A DNA stretch of 64,000 nucleotides from Paracrocinitomix sp039939375. GTDB taxonomy: Bacteria; Bacteroidota; Bacteroidia; Flavobacteriales_D; Crocinitomicaceae. Shown here piece by piece: positions 1 to 9,848 of the stretch. Where the stretch lies: contig JBDVJO010000004.1 in assembly GCA_039939375.1 (NCBI GenBank), positions 248,001-312,000 of the forward strand, written 5' to 3'. The notes under the pieces were generated by a model that was given only the letters and a program-made list of their open reading frames with translations, was not told the DNA's origin and made no database searches. Position 1 is the first letter of the stretch. Each line of letters opens with the position of its first letter. A program made the position numbers and the translations under genes.

Positions 1-1139
1 TAAGATCTTTAATCGAAGTCTCTTCTGAGGTAATTAAAAACTCTTATGACGAAACTAAAGATGTATTCAACGTATTGAATGAAGCTGAAGATGGTTTATT
101 CAAAATTGCAGAGGGAAACCTAAAAAAAGGATATTCTAATGTTAAAGATTTAGTAAAAGAAGCAACCGAAGAAATTGAAGCGGCTTCAAAAAATAAAGAC
201 GGGGTTTCTGGGGTTCCAACTGGATTCACAGACCTAGATAGATTAACTTCTGGTTGGCAAAAATCTGACATGATTGTTTTGGCCGCAAGACCCGGAATGG
301 GAAAAACTGCCTTTGTACTTTCAATGGCTAGAAATACGGCTGTTCAGTTTGGTCAAGGTGTAGCAATTTTCTCACTTGAGATGTCAAATGTGCAACTGGT
401 GAAAAGGATGATGGCCATGGAAACTGGTATTTCATCTGAGAAATTCAGAAAAGGATTTTCTGATGAAGCAGATTGGGAAACCTTGCACAATAAAATTTCA
501 GGATTAGCAGATGCTCCTATTTACATAGATGACACTCCTGCCCTATCCATTTTCGAATTACGTGCGAAATGTCGTAGAATGAAAATGCAACATGATATTC
601 AACTCGTAATCATTGATTATTTGCAACTAATGACTGCCGGAATTAAAGGTGGAAACAGGGAGCAAGAAATATCTACTATCTCAAGGTCGATTAAAGAAAT
701 TGCAAAAGAATTGAACGTGCCAATGATTGCACTGTCTCAGCTGTCAAGATCAGTTGAAACAAGAGGTGGTGATAAACGTCCAATGCTTTCAGATTTACGT
801 GAATCTGGTGCAATTGAGCAAGATGCCGATATGGTTTGCTTCATTTATCGACCAGAATATTACGGTTTAATAGAAGATGAAAACGGAATGCCTACTGATG
901 GAGTTGGCGAGATTATTGTAGCTAAACACAGAAATGGTTCATTAGATACTGTTCGTTTGAAGTTCGTCAAAGAGTTAACACGTTTTGATAACTTGGATGC
1001 TTTTGATTCAATGGACTATGGAAGTGGATTCTCTCCTAATAAAGAATTTGAGTCTAACGCAGATACGATTACGCTTGGGAGTAAAATGAATGATGATGAT
1101 GACCTGCTAACAAATATAGATGACGAAGTTCCTTTTTAA
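1..1139 (+). CDS. dnaB: Replicative DNA helicase DnaB, 3' part (5' end outside window)
   Basis: Hexameric helicase that unwinds DNA at the replication fork. The reading frame is already open at position 3 and has no stop before the window edge, so this is the C-terminal part of a longer protein (about 378 codons visible; the family is usually 450-530 residues). Visible are the end of the N-terminal domain, the linker helix and the RecA-like ATPase. The Walker A motif ARPGMGKT lies at nt 285-308, followed by the SLEMS motif, the IIDYLQLM Walker B and the QLSRSVE stretch. The C-terminus is an acidic tail ending in the VPF that replication proteins often carry. No intein interrupts the visible part. 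The next gene starts inside its last 20 bases in another frame. Identification is secure; the true start cannot be seen. Confidence 0.97.
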   Translation, partial: RSLIEVSSEVIKNSYDETKDVFNVLNEAEDGLFKIAEGNLKKGYSNVKDLVKEATEEIEAASKNKDGVSGVPTGFTDLDRLTSGWQKSDMIVLAARPGMGKTAFVLSMARNTAVQFGQGVAIFSLEMSNVQLVKRMMAMETGISSEKFRKGFSDEADWETLHNKISGLADAPIYIDDTPALSIFELRAKCRRMKMQHDIQLVIIDYLQLMTAGIKGGNREQEISTISRSIKEIAKELNVPMIALSQLSRSVETRGGDKRPMLSDLRESGAIEQDADMVCFIYRPEYYGLIEDENGMPTDGVGEIIVAKHRNGSLDTVRLKFVKELTRFDNLDAFDSMDYGSGFSPNKEFESNADTITLGSKMNDDDDLLTNIDDEVPF

Positions 1140-2385
1140 TATCATATTTTTTGCAACACTTTTGTTGCCTTCTAAAGCAGATGCGTCTACCATCTTGGTT
1201 CCTATGGATGAAACTCAAAAGAATCATCTTAAAGCCTATGGTGTAGCTTTTTGGGTACTAGAAAATGATGTCGTAATGGAATGGCTGCTCAACTATAGAG
1301 GTGGAAGTTTTTTATTCCCTCACAGCCAACTTATTGAAGAAGAGTTAGTGATTAAAGGGGTGTCATACGCTATTGTTCCAGATCAAAAGATTCAACAAAT
1401 CAAATCACAGATTGCAAGCCCTGAAGTAAACATGGAGGTTGTCCAATTAGAAACAGCTCCTAAAATTGCCGTTTACACACCAAGCGGCAAACAACCTTGG
1501 GATGATGCAGTTACCATGGTATTAACGTATGCCGAAATTCCTTATGACGAAATCTATGACTCTTCTGTTGTTGTTGGTCAACTTCCAGAATATGATTGGT
1601 TGCACTTGCATCATGAAGATTTTACAGGTCAATATGGAAAGTTCTATAAAAACTATCATACTCAATCTTGGTACCAAAAACAGGTAAAAGACAATGAAAA
1701 AATGGCAGCAATGCTAGGTTTTGAAAAAGTATCTGAATTAAAAAGAGATGTAGCTGTTAAAATAAAACAATTTGTTGCAGGTGGCGGCTTTCTTTTCACC
1801 ATGTGTAGCGGAACTGATAGTTATGACATTGCCCTGAGTGCACAAAATACTGACATCTGTGAACACATGTATGATCACGACCCGGCTGAACCTAACTTTC
1901 AATCTAAAATAGATTATACTCAATCTTTGGCCTTTAAAGATTTTACAATCGTAAAAGATCCAATGGAATATGAATATTCTGATATTGATGGAACCAAGGA
2001 TCACAGAGTTCCTGAAAATCAAGATAAATTTTTCTTATTTGAATTTTCTGCCAAATGGGACGTTGTGCCAACCATGCTCTGTCAAAACCACACGAAAGAA
2101 ATAGATGGGTTTATGGGACAAACAACTGATTTCAGAACTGAGTTTATAAAACCAGAAGTTTTAATAATGGGTGAAAACAAAGCCATGGGAACCGCTAGAT
2201 ATATTCACGGAGAATTTGGCGAAGGAACTTGGACTTTCTATGGAGGACATGATCCTGAAGACTATAAACACTTTGTTGGCGACCCTCCAACAGATTTAAA
2301 TTTACATCCAAACTCACCTGGATACCGATTAATATTAAATAATGTCTTATTTCCTGCTGCTAAAAAGAAAAAAAGGAAAACTTAG
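1120..2385 (+). CDS. Secreted protein of the family usually labelled asparagine synthetase B
   Basis: A 421-residue protein with an N-terminal signal peptide (hydrophobic stretch about residues 3-18, cleavage near ADAS). From memory, close relatives are common in Flavobacteriia and are named asparagine synthetase B. I see neither an N-terminal catalytic Cys glutaminase domain nor a PPi-loop ATPase domain, so that name looks doubtful. The centre resembles a class I amidotransferase/ThuA-like fold: KIAVYTPSGK opens a strand, a His-rich LHLHHEDF follows, and GGGFLFTMCSG looks like a nucleophile elbow with Cys. The C-terminus is very basic (KKKKRK). It begins 20 bp before the dnaB stop, in another frame, so the two are translationally linked. 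The neighbours downstream are envelope proteins. Export is likely; the enzymatic role is unknown. Confidence 0.7.
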   Translation: MTKFLFNIIFFATLLLPSKADASTILVPMDETQKNHLKAYGVAFWVLENDVVMEWLLNYRGGSFLFPHSQLIEEELVIKGVSYAIVPDQKIQQIKSQIASPEVNMEVVQLETAPKIAVYTPSGKQPWDDAVTMVLTYAEIPYDEIYDSSVVVGQLPEYDWLHLHHEDFTGQYGKFYKNYHTQSWYQKQVKDNEKMAAMLGFEKVSELKRDVAVKIKQFVAGGGFLFTMCSGTDSYDIALSAQNTDICEHMYDHDPAEPNFQSKIDYTQSLAFKDFTIVKDPMEYEYSDIDGTKDHRVPENQDKFFLFEFSAKWDVVPTMLCQNHTKEIDGFMGQTTDFRTEFIKPEVLIMGENKAMGTARYIHGEFGEGTWTFYGGHDPEDYKHFVGDPPTDLNLHPNSPGYRLILNNVLFPAAKKKKRKT

Positions 2386-2401
2386 ACCTTCCCAAAAATA
2401 A

Positions 2402-4708
2402 ATGAAACTCTCTACTACTTTACTCTCAATAATTACCTTCCTTACTTTTTTTTGTAACGACTACAATTGTCATGCGCAAAACATTTCTTGGAATAATTTT
2501 CGCGGAAACAACATGGTCAAAAAAGGAGACTTTGACAGAGGTCTCTACTTTTACAGACAAAGCTTAAAGAAAGATCCACTCAACTATAAAGCCAACAAAG
2601 AAATTGGAAGAATGTACTTGTATACCTATCAAGTGTTTGATTCAGCATTTTTCTATTTAGATAAAATGATTGCTTTAGAAAAAAAAGACTCCAATTATTA
2701 CGACTACTTTGATTACGCAAATGCCTTGAGACTTTCAAATCAACCTGCAAAGGCTATTCCATATTATCAACTTTTTTATAACGGATTTGTAAAGGGTAAA
2801 AAATTAGACTCTCCTGAGCTAGAAGGATTCATTTCTGACAACTTAAAATTTTGTGAGAACGCGATTAAATTGGCTCAAAATCCGAACAACATTATATCGG
2901 TTTACAATATGGACTTCTTTATTAACTCAAAAGAAAGTGAATACACACCTGTAATGGTTGAAGAAGACTCAACTTTAATGTACAACGCCAGGTACAAAGA
3001 TTTAAAAAGCGAAAAGCAATTCGCAGATTATCAATACATGGAAAACGTTTACTATTTCGACTTAAAAGAGTCTGTTGCATCAACTTTTGACGAGAATTTA
3101 GGTCAAGGAAGTCACCATGCGGTAGTAAGTAAAAACTTAGGCTCTGACACCATTCTCTTGTTTTACCAAAATATTTTATGGGTAGGATCTAGTTTTCAAG
3201 AAAGACTTGCAGATCAGAAACCATTACCTGAAAATTTAAACGATTTTTATTTTCAACCACACGGAATATTTACAAGAGATAATAAAACCTTCTATTTCTC
3301 TGCCATGAAAACAGAATCTGACAATTTAGATATCTACGAGTCTAATTTGAAATCAGACGGAACTTGGTCTGACCCAGTAAAAATTAAAGGCGGTATCAAT
3401 ACAGATAAAGCAGAAGATAGTCCCTTTTTATCTAAAGACGGTAAAACCCTATATTTTTCTTCAAAAGGTCATAACAGTTCTGGCGGATACGACATTTTCA
3501 AAAGTGAATTCAAAGATGGCGAATGGTCAACACCTGAAGCATTACCTGTTCCTTATAATTCAGCAGGTGACGACATTTATTTTGTACTAAGTGAAAACGA
3601 AAAATATGGATACTTGTCTTCAAACAGAATGGGTGGATTTGGAAGAATGGATATTTACAAAGTTCAATTAACACCAGTGCCTACATTTGATTGTCCAGAT
3701 TATGAAAATATTGAGTTATTAGTAGAAATGGACTTATCTGAAAGCATAGATACCAACTCGGTCCCATTATCTTATACTTGGATTTTTGAAGACGGGGAAA
3801 GACATCAAGGTGTAAAAACTTCAAAAGTTTTTAGATCACCAGGGCATCACATAATTCGAGTTGACATTGCCGATCTTGAAGGTAAGCAGGTTGAAAAAGA
3901 AGAAATTTACGAAGAGGTCATTATTGACAGTGTAAACTTTATTGGATTTAAGTCTAATCGCTACTACGAACTGGGTGAAACGGCTCAATTAGACGCCTCT
4001 GTTTCTTACATAGAAGGTTATAAAATGACCAACTTTTTCTGGAAAGTGGACAACGTTGTTCTCGATTTAGATACTGCGATATTAAACCTTGAATTAACAG
4101 AAAATCGACCATATCAAGTTGAATTGCAAGTTTTTGGCACAAATGGTTCAGAAATGATTTCTTGGTGTCAAACTGACTCGATCTTTATTAAAGAAAAGTC
4201 AGACACAACAAACAATGATTTTGCCAGCAATGACAATAACGACAACAATCAAAACAATTCAGATACTTCAAATAATGTAGACGACAATAACAACAATTTC
4301 ATAAATACTGACTCAGTTGATACGATTTTAAATTCTAACAATATAATAACTGACTTAGATATCAAACCTATTTATTTTGGATTTGATAAATCAAACCTCA
4401 CGAATAAGTCTATCCGAGAATTAGATCAACTTATCGAATATTTAAATGCCAACCCAAGTGCAAAGGTTATTTTAGAGGGCCACACTGATGCTATGGGTAG
4501 CAATCAGTACAATTTAGATTTGGCAAAAAAGAGGATCGAAAGTGCTTTGGCTTATTTAAAATCTAAAAATATTGATCAAAATAGAATTATAAAAACAGTT
4601 AGCAAAGGAGAATCTGATCCTGCCGCTCCAAACACTTTAGCGGATGGGTCTGATAATTTTAACGGTCGTAAAATGAACCGAAGAGTAGAATTCACGATTG
4701 TAAAGTAA
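2402..4708 (+). CDS. OmpA-family protein with TPR-like, PD40 propeller and PKD-like domains
   Basis: A 768-residue envelope protein. In order there are a signal peptide (about 1-25), a TPR-like helical region (30-150), a beta-propeller with PD40 repeats such as DGKTLYFSS and KYGYLSSNRMGG (about 290-430), two PKD/Ig-like domains (430-600), an Asn/Asp-rich linker (about 605-640) and an OmpA-like peptidoglycan-binding domain (about 655-768). The OmpA part has YFGFDKS, LEGHTDAMGS and a C-terminal GRKMNRRVEF, the usual signature. The architecture is like PorE and similar type IX secretion-associated OmpA proteins, which tie outer-membrane complexes to the cell wall, but the two PKD-like domains and the Asn/Asp linker are extra. 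It is followed with zero spacing by the next gene, and the phosphatase sensor gene follows that. The function as a wall anchor is inferred. Confidence 0.85.
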   Translation: MKLSTTLLSIITFLTFFCNDYNCHAQNISWNNFRGNNMVKKGDFDRGLYFYRQSLKKDPLNYKANKEIGRMYLYTYQVFDSAFFYLDKMIALEKKDSNYYDYFDYANALRLSNQPAKAIPYYQLFYNGFVKGKKLDSPELEGFISDNLKFCENAIKLAQNPNNIISVYNMDFFINSKESEYTPVMVEEDSTLMYNARYKDLKSEKQFADYQYMENVYYFDLKESVASTFDENLGQGSHHAVVSKNLGSDTILLFYQNILWVGSSFQERLADQKPLPENLNDFYFQPHGIFTRDNKTFYFSAMKTESDNLDIYESNLKSDGTWSDPVKIKGGINTDKAEDSPFLSKDGKTLYFSSKGHNSSGGYDIFKSEFKDGEWSTPEALPVPYNSAGDDIYFVLSENEKYGYLSSNRMGGFGRMDIYKVQLTPVPTFDCPDYENIELLVEMDLSESIDTNSVPLSYTWIFEDGERHQGVKTSKVFRSPGHHIIRVDIADLEGKQVEKEEIYEEVIIDSVNFIGFKSNRYYELGETAQLDASVSYIEGYKMTNFFWKVDNVVLDLDTAILNLELTENRPYQVELQVFGTNGSEMISWCQTDSIFIKEKSDTTNNDFASNDNNDNNQNNSDTSNNVDDNNNNFINTDSVDTILNSNNIITDLDIKPIYFGFDKSNLTNKSIRELDQLIEYLNANPSAKVILEGHTDAMGSNQYNLDLAKKRIESALAYLKSKNIDQNRIIKTVSKGESDPAAPNTLADGSDNFNGRKMNRRVEFTIVK

Positions 4709-5668
4709 ATGCTTATGAAAACCTTAATAATTACATTATTAGTTATCTCACCAGTATTCAGCTGGACTCAAATAACACCATCCAACTATGAAAACATAGA
4801 TTTCCTAATGACATTTGGAAAAGAGGCGGATGCAATATGGGGTGATGATGACAACTTACAAATTCATTTTTTTGTAGTACCAAAGCAAGAGAAATCCCCT
4901 GTATACATACGTGTTTACGATCCTGATACCGGAGGGAAATTTGACACTAAAAACGGCAGCTTTAATACATCTTGTAAGTTTTCACTTTACGCAGGTAGAG
5001 GCGTCCACTCTACTAAAGCAGCTCGACTTACAAATCCTGCTCCAGGTTATGATAGCGGTAAATTAATCGCTTCTGAAACTTTTGGACAAAGCGCAGAGTA
5101 TGACGATAAATGGTTCACTTTTGGTCCTTTAAATCCTAGTGAAGGAGAATATTCTGACGAGTTTGGAGGATACATTTTCAAAATGATTTGCAAAGGCGAA
5201 AAAGGTGATGACGGAAATGCTTACCGCTATGCTTTAAGTTATAGTAAAAACGAAAACATATTTGTTGAAGATGGCAATATTTTCACCTATGAAATGTGTT
5301 TTAAACTTAAAAAGAAAGCTACAGAAACAGCTCATGTATACCCATTCATTAAGGATAATATTCTAGCGATAACTCAAAAGAATTTTGACGCAGACAATGA
5401 TCTATTTATGAGAGTCACATCAGTTGCTCGAAAATTGGTTCCAGCAACAACTAGTGCTGACGGAAAATGGTCTTCAAATAAATACGAAATCAAAGCAAAA
5501 GAGGTGAATACAACGATTGACGTTCAAATGGTCAAAAAATCAAATGCAGAAAATGACATGGTGATTTATATTTTGAATCAATATAATGTTGCTATGCCGC
5601 TCTTTTCAGTTCCTATTGGAGGTAAACCCAAATACAAGCACAATTTAAAAGTTAAAACTAACTTTTAA
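4709..5668 (+). CDS. Secreted protein of unknown function, in an envelope operon
   Basis: A 319-residue protein I do not recognise. It has an N-terminal signal peptide. The first ATG abuts the previous stop codon; a second in-frame ATG at 4715 gives a start of MKTLIITLL and may be the real one. The rest is predicted beta-rich, with alternating hydrophobic residues, aromatic residues and many charged loops; there are no transmembrane helices and only a few Cys residues. Motifs such as IRVYDPDTGGKFD and GEYSDEFGGYIFK suggest one or two beta-sandwich domains. It lies between the OmpA/PD40 protein and the propeller-sensor phosphatase, overlapping the latter by one base, so the three are almost certainly one transcript. 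It could be a periplasmic ligand or adaptor linking the other two, which is only an inference from position. Confidence 0.75.
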   Translation: MLMKTLIITLLVISPVFSWTQITPSNYENIDFLMTFGKEADAIWGDDDNLQIHFFVVPKQEKSPVYIRVYDPDTGGKFDTKNGSFNTSCKFSLYAGRGVHSTKAARLTNPAPGYDSGKLIASETFGQSAEYDDKWFTFGPLNPSEGEYSDEFGGYIFKMICKGEKGDDGNAYRYALSYSKNENIFVEDGNIFTYEMCFKLKKKATETAHVYPFIKDNILAITQKNFDADNDLFMRVTSVARKLVPATTSADGKWSSNKYEIKAKEVNTTIDVQMVKKSNAENDMVIYILNQYNVAMPLFSVPIGGKPKYKHNLKVKTNF

Positions 5669-8600
5669 TGAAATTTATTCTTGCCCTTTTCTTTTTTACA
5701 ACCAGCCTTTGTTTTGGACAACTTTATAATTTCGAAAACTTCCAAGAAGACCAGCTGAACGCCAATTTCTTTTATGATTTTGACCAAAGTTCTAATGGCG
5801 AACTTTACATTGCATCCTCTAAAGGGTTAATCAACTATAATGGTTTTGATTTTAAAATTTACAATGAGCAAGATTCATTAATTGATGAATTCGTCAATAA
5901 AATCTTTGTTGATTCTAAAGACAATATTTGGCTTTCTTACTACAAAGGCGGCCTATCTTTTTGGCCTAAAAACAAAAGTATAGAGCATATTGATAGCAAT
6001 CTATTTGTTTACGATATTTTTGAAAATGATAAAAATGAGATTTTCATTTCGGCTGAACGTGGCGCTTTCAAAGTTGTAGACAAGAAATTAGAAAAAAATA
6101 AGACCTATAAAAATGCGGTAAAAATTGATGCTGTTTCTGCAAATGTCCAACTTTTACTTTCTGAAGAGAATAACCTTTATTTTTTGGAGAATGGTAAAAA
6201 ATCAGTCTTTTTAGATTCTGCCGTTGTAGATTTTTCAGTTTCTCCAGATGGGTATCCTTTTTTCTATTATAAGTCAGACCGAATAAGCATATACTCCAAA
6301 GGAGATGATGGACTTCCTCATTACGAAGAATCATTTTCGTTAAAAGAATTAGCAATAGAATCTGACATTACTTCAATAACCATGTCCAAACGAAAAGCAA
6401 TAATTGGGACAGAGAAAAACGGTTTATTTGAAGTTTATCTTAACCCCGGATATCAGTCATTCTCAATCCAGAATTTTACTTTAGAAAATGGTATTGGAGT
6501 TGAAAAAATCAATTGCCTTTTTCTTGATCGTGAAAAAAACTTATGGATAGGATCTTATGGTGACGGAATCTCAATGATTCCGAATAAAAGAATTTCTAGA
6601 CATGCCTTATCTGCCGATAGAAATGAAAATCAAATCAATAAAATAGAATACTTCAAAGGTGAATTAATCATAGGAACCGGAAAAGGGTTACGTTACTTAA
6701 AGGATTCAGAAAACCCTTTTATCAAAGGCTTCGAAGACAAGTCAATTCACTCATTAACAACAAAAGGAGACACCCTATGGGTAGGTACCAACAACGGCCT
6801 TTATTATCTCCACAACAACAAAGTAGAAAAGCTACATTTCCCATTACTTAGACAGCAACCAAGACATATTAACTCAATACAATTTGATGGTAATAGCATT
6901 TTTGTCGGAACCAATAATGGGCTTTTTTCATATGATTTTGAAACCCAAAGTGCACTATTAATAACGAACGCTGATGGTTTGGCTCACAATGTAATAGAAC
7001 ATTTTATCATTGATAGAAATCGTACCTTTTGGTTTGATTCACCTAACAGTCCTATCTACTCCTATAACGGAGGGGAGTTTACCTACCATAAAAATATCGA
7101 AGGATTTAACAGCTTTAACCTTACTGAAATAATTGAAAAAAAGAATGGTGAAATTTGGTTCGGAACGTCAGGAGATGGACTATTCGTCTATAAAAACGGT
7201 GACTTTCACAGCTATACTTCTAGTAACTCAGGTCTTTTTTCAGATTACATTTATTTCTTAAATGAAACTAAGGATGGCAAAATTATTTGTGGACATAAAT
7301 CGTCCTTGACAATAATCGAAACATCAACAAACGAGCTCAAGTTTAACGACATAGGTTACACGCGAGAGTTAGAATACATCTTACCAAAGTCTAATTATAT
7401 TTCGGCTAGTAATTATCAATGGATTGGGACATATAAAGGAGCCGTAAGGATTCCGGAAATTAACAAAACCAAATCCAAATATATTCCAGATTTAGTTTTT
7501 GAAGGAATCAAAATCAATGAGCAATCTAGACCTCTTCAAAATGAGTATTTCCTACCCTACGGAAGGTATTTTATTGAAATTGACTTTTCAGCAAACTACC
7601 TCTTAAACGCAAAATCGGTGCAGTTTGAATGTAAATTAGAAGGCTTTGATCAAGATTGGACGACTATTAATTTTGATGAAAGTAATATTCGTTATCAATC
7701 GTTAACAGATGGTGAGTATAATTTCAAAGTGAAGCTTTTGTTAAACGGCAAAGAGACAGAGAAATCGTTGAACTTAAAAATTGTAATTGAAAAACCATAT
7801 TGGAAAACTACTTGGTTTTATATTTTGATTGTACTCTTGGTAATTTTCTCAATTATTACCTCAATTATTTTAACCAATAGAAGAAATAAAAAAATAAAAA
7901 TTCAATTAAAATCAGAAGTTAAGAAAAGAACGGCTGATTTGGTTAAAAAGAATGAAGAGGTAGCGCTTTTATCCGATCAATATCTTGACGCTAAAAACAA
8001 TGCAGAATATAAAACCGCTCAAATTGAAGAAAGTATCACTTATGCCAGATACATTCAAAAAGTTTTATTGAGAAGAAAAGATTACGCTGAATGGATTTCA
8101 TCTTTCGAAAGTTTCTTTTTAGTATTTAAACCAAAAGATTTAGTTAGCGGAGATTTTTATTGGGGATATAAAAAAGATGACTATGCATATGTAGCCGTTG
8201 CAGACTGCACTGGTCACGGTGTTCCTGGTGCTATGATTAGCATGCTGGGGGCATCATTCTTAAATGATTCTATCCACTATTTAAATGACACCAATGAACT
8301 TCTTGAAAGTTTAAGAAGTAGAGTAATTGAAGGATTTGACCAAGATGCTGACTCCCAACTATCTGATGGAATGGATATTTGCCTCATGCGTTTAAATACT
8401 AAAACCAATCAAATCCAATTCTCAGGAGCAATGAATCCTATTTTTATTGTTAGAGAAAAAAAGAACGATCCAGGGATTGACGGGTTAACCGTCTCATTTG
8501 AAAATGAAGAATTAGTAATTTATACGGTTCCGGCTGATAAACAACCAATCGGTTATTATTACCAAATGTCTCCTTTTACCAAAATAGAATTCACGCTTCA

Positions 8601-8820
8601 AAAAGATGATCAAATCTATTTGTTGTCAGATGGTTATGTTGATCAATTTGGAGGACCGAATTATAAAAAATTCATGCGCAAAAACCTTTTTATCAAATTT
8701 TTTGAGATTTATCACCTAACCCCCGAAGAGCAAAAAAACAACCTCTGGAGTACCATGGAATCTTGGATGGGCGACTATGAGCAAATTGATGATATTTCTA
8801 TTATTGGAATAAAAATATAA
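5668..8820 (+). CDS. Two-component-type propeller sensor with SpoIIE-family phosphatase output
   Basis: A 1050-residue transmembrane signalling protein. It has a signal peptide (about 1-17) and many Reg_prop repeats (IWLSYYKGG, LWIGSYGDGI, LWVGTNNGL, IWFGTSGDG) forming a periplasmic double propeller (about 30-590). Next come a Y_Y_Y domain (about 620-705, with FEYxLEGFDQDW-like spacing), one transmembrane helix (about 716-738), a charged coiled coil (about 740-800) and a PP2C/SpoIIE Ser/Thr phosphatase domain (about 810-1050). Metal-binding acidic residues appear in GDFYWG, VADCTGHGVPGAM and LSDGYVDQFGG. The layout is that of hybrid two-component sensors, but the histidine kinase is replaced by a phosphatase. 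Its partner, perhaps an anti-sigma antagonist or a response regulator, is not obvious nearby. The start codon overlaps the previous stop (TAATG). Confidence 0.9.
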   Translation: MKFILALFFFTTSLCFGQLYNFENFQEDQLNANFFYDFDQSSNGELYIASSKGLINYNGFDFKIYNEQDSLIDEFVNKIFVDSKDNIWLSYYKGGLSFWPKNKSIEHIDSNLFVYDIFENDKNEIFISAERGAFKVVDKKLEKNKTYKNAVKIDAVSANVQLLLSEENNLYFLENGKKSVFLDSAVVDFSVSPDGYPFFYYKSDRISIYSKGDDGLPHYEESFSLKELAIESDITSITMSKRKAIIGTEKNGLFEVYLNPGYQSFSIQNFTLENGIGVEKINCLFLDREKNLWIGSYGDGISMIPNKRISRHALSADRNENQINKIEYFKGELIIGTGKGLRYLKDSENPFIKGFEDKSIHSLTTKGDTLWVGTNNGLYYLHNNKVEKLHFPLLRQQPRHINSIQFDGNSIFVGTNNGLFSYDFETQSALLITNADGLAHNVIEHFIIDRNRTFWFDSPNSPIYSYNGGEFTYHKNIEGFNSFNLTEIIEKKNGEIWFGTSGDGLFVYKNGDFHSYTSSNSGLFSDYIYFLNETKDGKIICGHKSSLTIIETSTNELKFNDIGYTRELEYILPKSNYISASNYQWIGTYKGAVRIPEINKTKSKYIPDLVFEGIKINEQSRPLQNEYFLPYGRYFIEIDFSANYLLNAKSVQFECKLEGFDQDWTTINFDESNIRYQSLTDGEYNFKVKLLLNGKETEKSLNLKIVIEKPYWKTTWFYILIVLLVIFSIITSIILTNRRNKKIKIQLKSEVKKRTADLVKKNEEVALLSDQYLDAKNNAEYKTAQIEESITYARYIQKVLLRRKDYAEWISSFESFFLVFKPKDLVSGDFYWGYKKDDYAYVAVADCTGHGVPGAMISMLGASFLNDSIHYLNDTNELLESLRSRVIEGFDQDADSQLSDGMDICLMRLNTKTNQIQFSGAMNPIFIVREKKNDPGIDGLTVSFENEELVIYTVPADKQPIGYYYQMSPFTKIEFTLQKDDQIYLLSDGYVDQFGGPNYKKFMRKNLFIKFFEIYHLTPEEQKNNLWSTMESWMGDYEQIDDISIIGIKI

Positions 8821-8882
8821 GTCTAGACAACCTTTTGTTTTTTTGATTTGTAATTAACCCAAACGAATTAAAAAAATCAAAT

Positions 8883-9821
8883 ATGAAAAAATTAGTCTAC
8901 GGTGCTTTAGCACTATCGCTCTTAGTAACTGCATCTTGTAAAAAAGAAGAAGTTATTCCACCTCCTACCCCTACTTCAAATTTGAGTTCTTACTTTTCAG
9001 ATAATGAAGCGGATGCAATTCAATCTTTCACTTTTGATGCCGGAACGACGCAATTCTTTACAGGAACTAGCGGAGTTCAAGTTTATATGCCAGCAAATGC
9101 TTTTGTTTACAGCAATGGAACAGCAGTAACCGGAAATATCACCTTAGAATTGACAGAGGTTTTAACCGTATCAGAGATGGTGAAACTGAACAAAACAACG
9201 ACATCTAACGGAGAAATTTTAGTTTCAGGTGGACAGTTGAACTTAGAAGCCTCTCAAAATGGAAACATGCTGTTATTGGCACCAGGAATGGCATTAAATG
9301 TTTCAGTTCCTGTTGATTCTCCTGACCCACAAATGGGATTATTTACAGGGAACCAAATGTCTAATGGCGATATTTTATGGACATCTTCACTAAACGATAC
9401 TGCTCAGCAAGATTCTATAATTATCTCGCAAGATTCAATTGGTGGATCGTGGTATAACTTTGACTTTGACAATGATTCTTTAGGTTGGATTAACTGCGAT
9501 TACTGGTGGAATACAGGTCAAACGCAAACAACTGTTACTGCTGTAATGGATACCATTTACAACCACACAAACACGGCTTGTTACTTGGTATTTCCGAACA
9601 TCAATTCAGTAGCACCAATGTATAGCACAAGTACTGCAGGTCAATTCTCAATTACAAACATTCCAATTAATCAAACGGCTACTTTTGTATGTATTTCAGA
9701 AATTGATAATGTCTATTATTCAGCGTTCATCACAACAACACTGACCAATAATCATATTGAAAACGTGTCAATGACACAAACCACATTAGCAGATATAGAA
9801 ACTGCGATCAATAACCTTTAG
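8883..9821 (+). CDS. Lipoprotein with ZU5-like beta domain, unknown function
   Basis: A 312-residue lipoprotein. The N-terminus MKKLVYGALALSLLVTASCKK has a clear lipobox (TASC, Cys19) followed by Lys, so it is probably acylated. After a Pro/Thr linker comes a beta-rich domain whose pattern (VYMPANAFVYSNGTAVTG followed by LELTEVLT and GEILVSGGQLNLEA) is one I know from many Bacteroidota lipoproteins. It resembles ZU5-type beta-sandwiches. The second half (about 160-312) has a WINCDYWW stretch and ends in a beta-sandwich resembling carboxypeptidase-regulatory modules. No catalytic motif is visible. It follows the phosphatase gene by 62 bp and is closed by a strong terminator, so it may be the last gene of the envelope operon or a separate unit. 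Confidence 0.75.
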   Translation: MKKLVYGALALSLLVTASCKKEEVIPPPTPTSNLSSYFSDNEADAIQSFTFDAGTTQFFTGTSGVQVYMPANAFVYSNGTAVTGNITLELTEVLTVSEMVKLNKTTTSNGEILVSGGQLNLEASQNGNMLLLAPGMALNVSVPVDSPDPQMGLFTGNQMSNGDILWTSSLNDTAQQDSIIISQDSIGGSWYNFDFDNDSLGWINCDYWWNTGQTQTTVTAVMDTIYNHTNTACYLVFPNINSVAPMYSTSTAGQFSITNIPINQTATFVCISEIDNVYYSAFITTTLTNNHIENVSMTQTTLADIETAINNL

Positions 9822-9848
9822 ATTTTTTCAGCAAATAAATAAGGTAAA

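Noticed and set aside
8838..8882. Possible hairpin between TTTGATTT and AAATCAAA upstream of the 8883 gene
   Set aside because: The arms are AT-only and eight bases long, with no T-run; likely chance.
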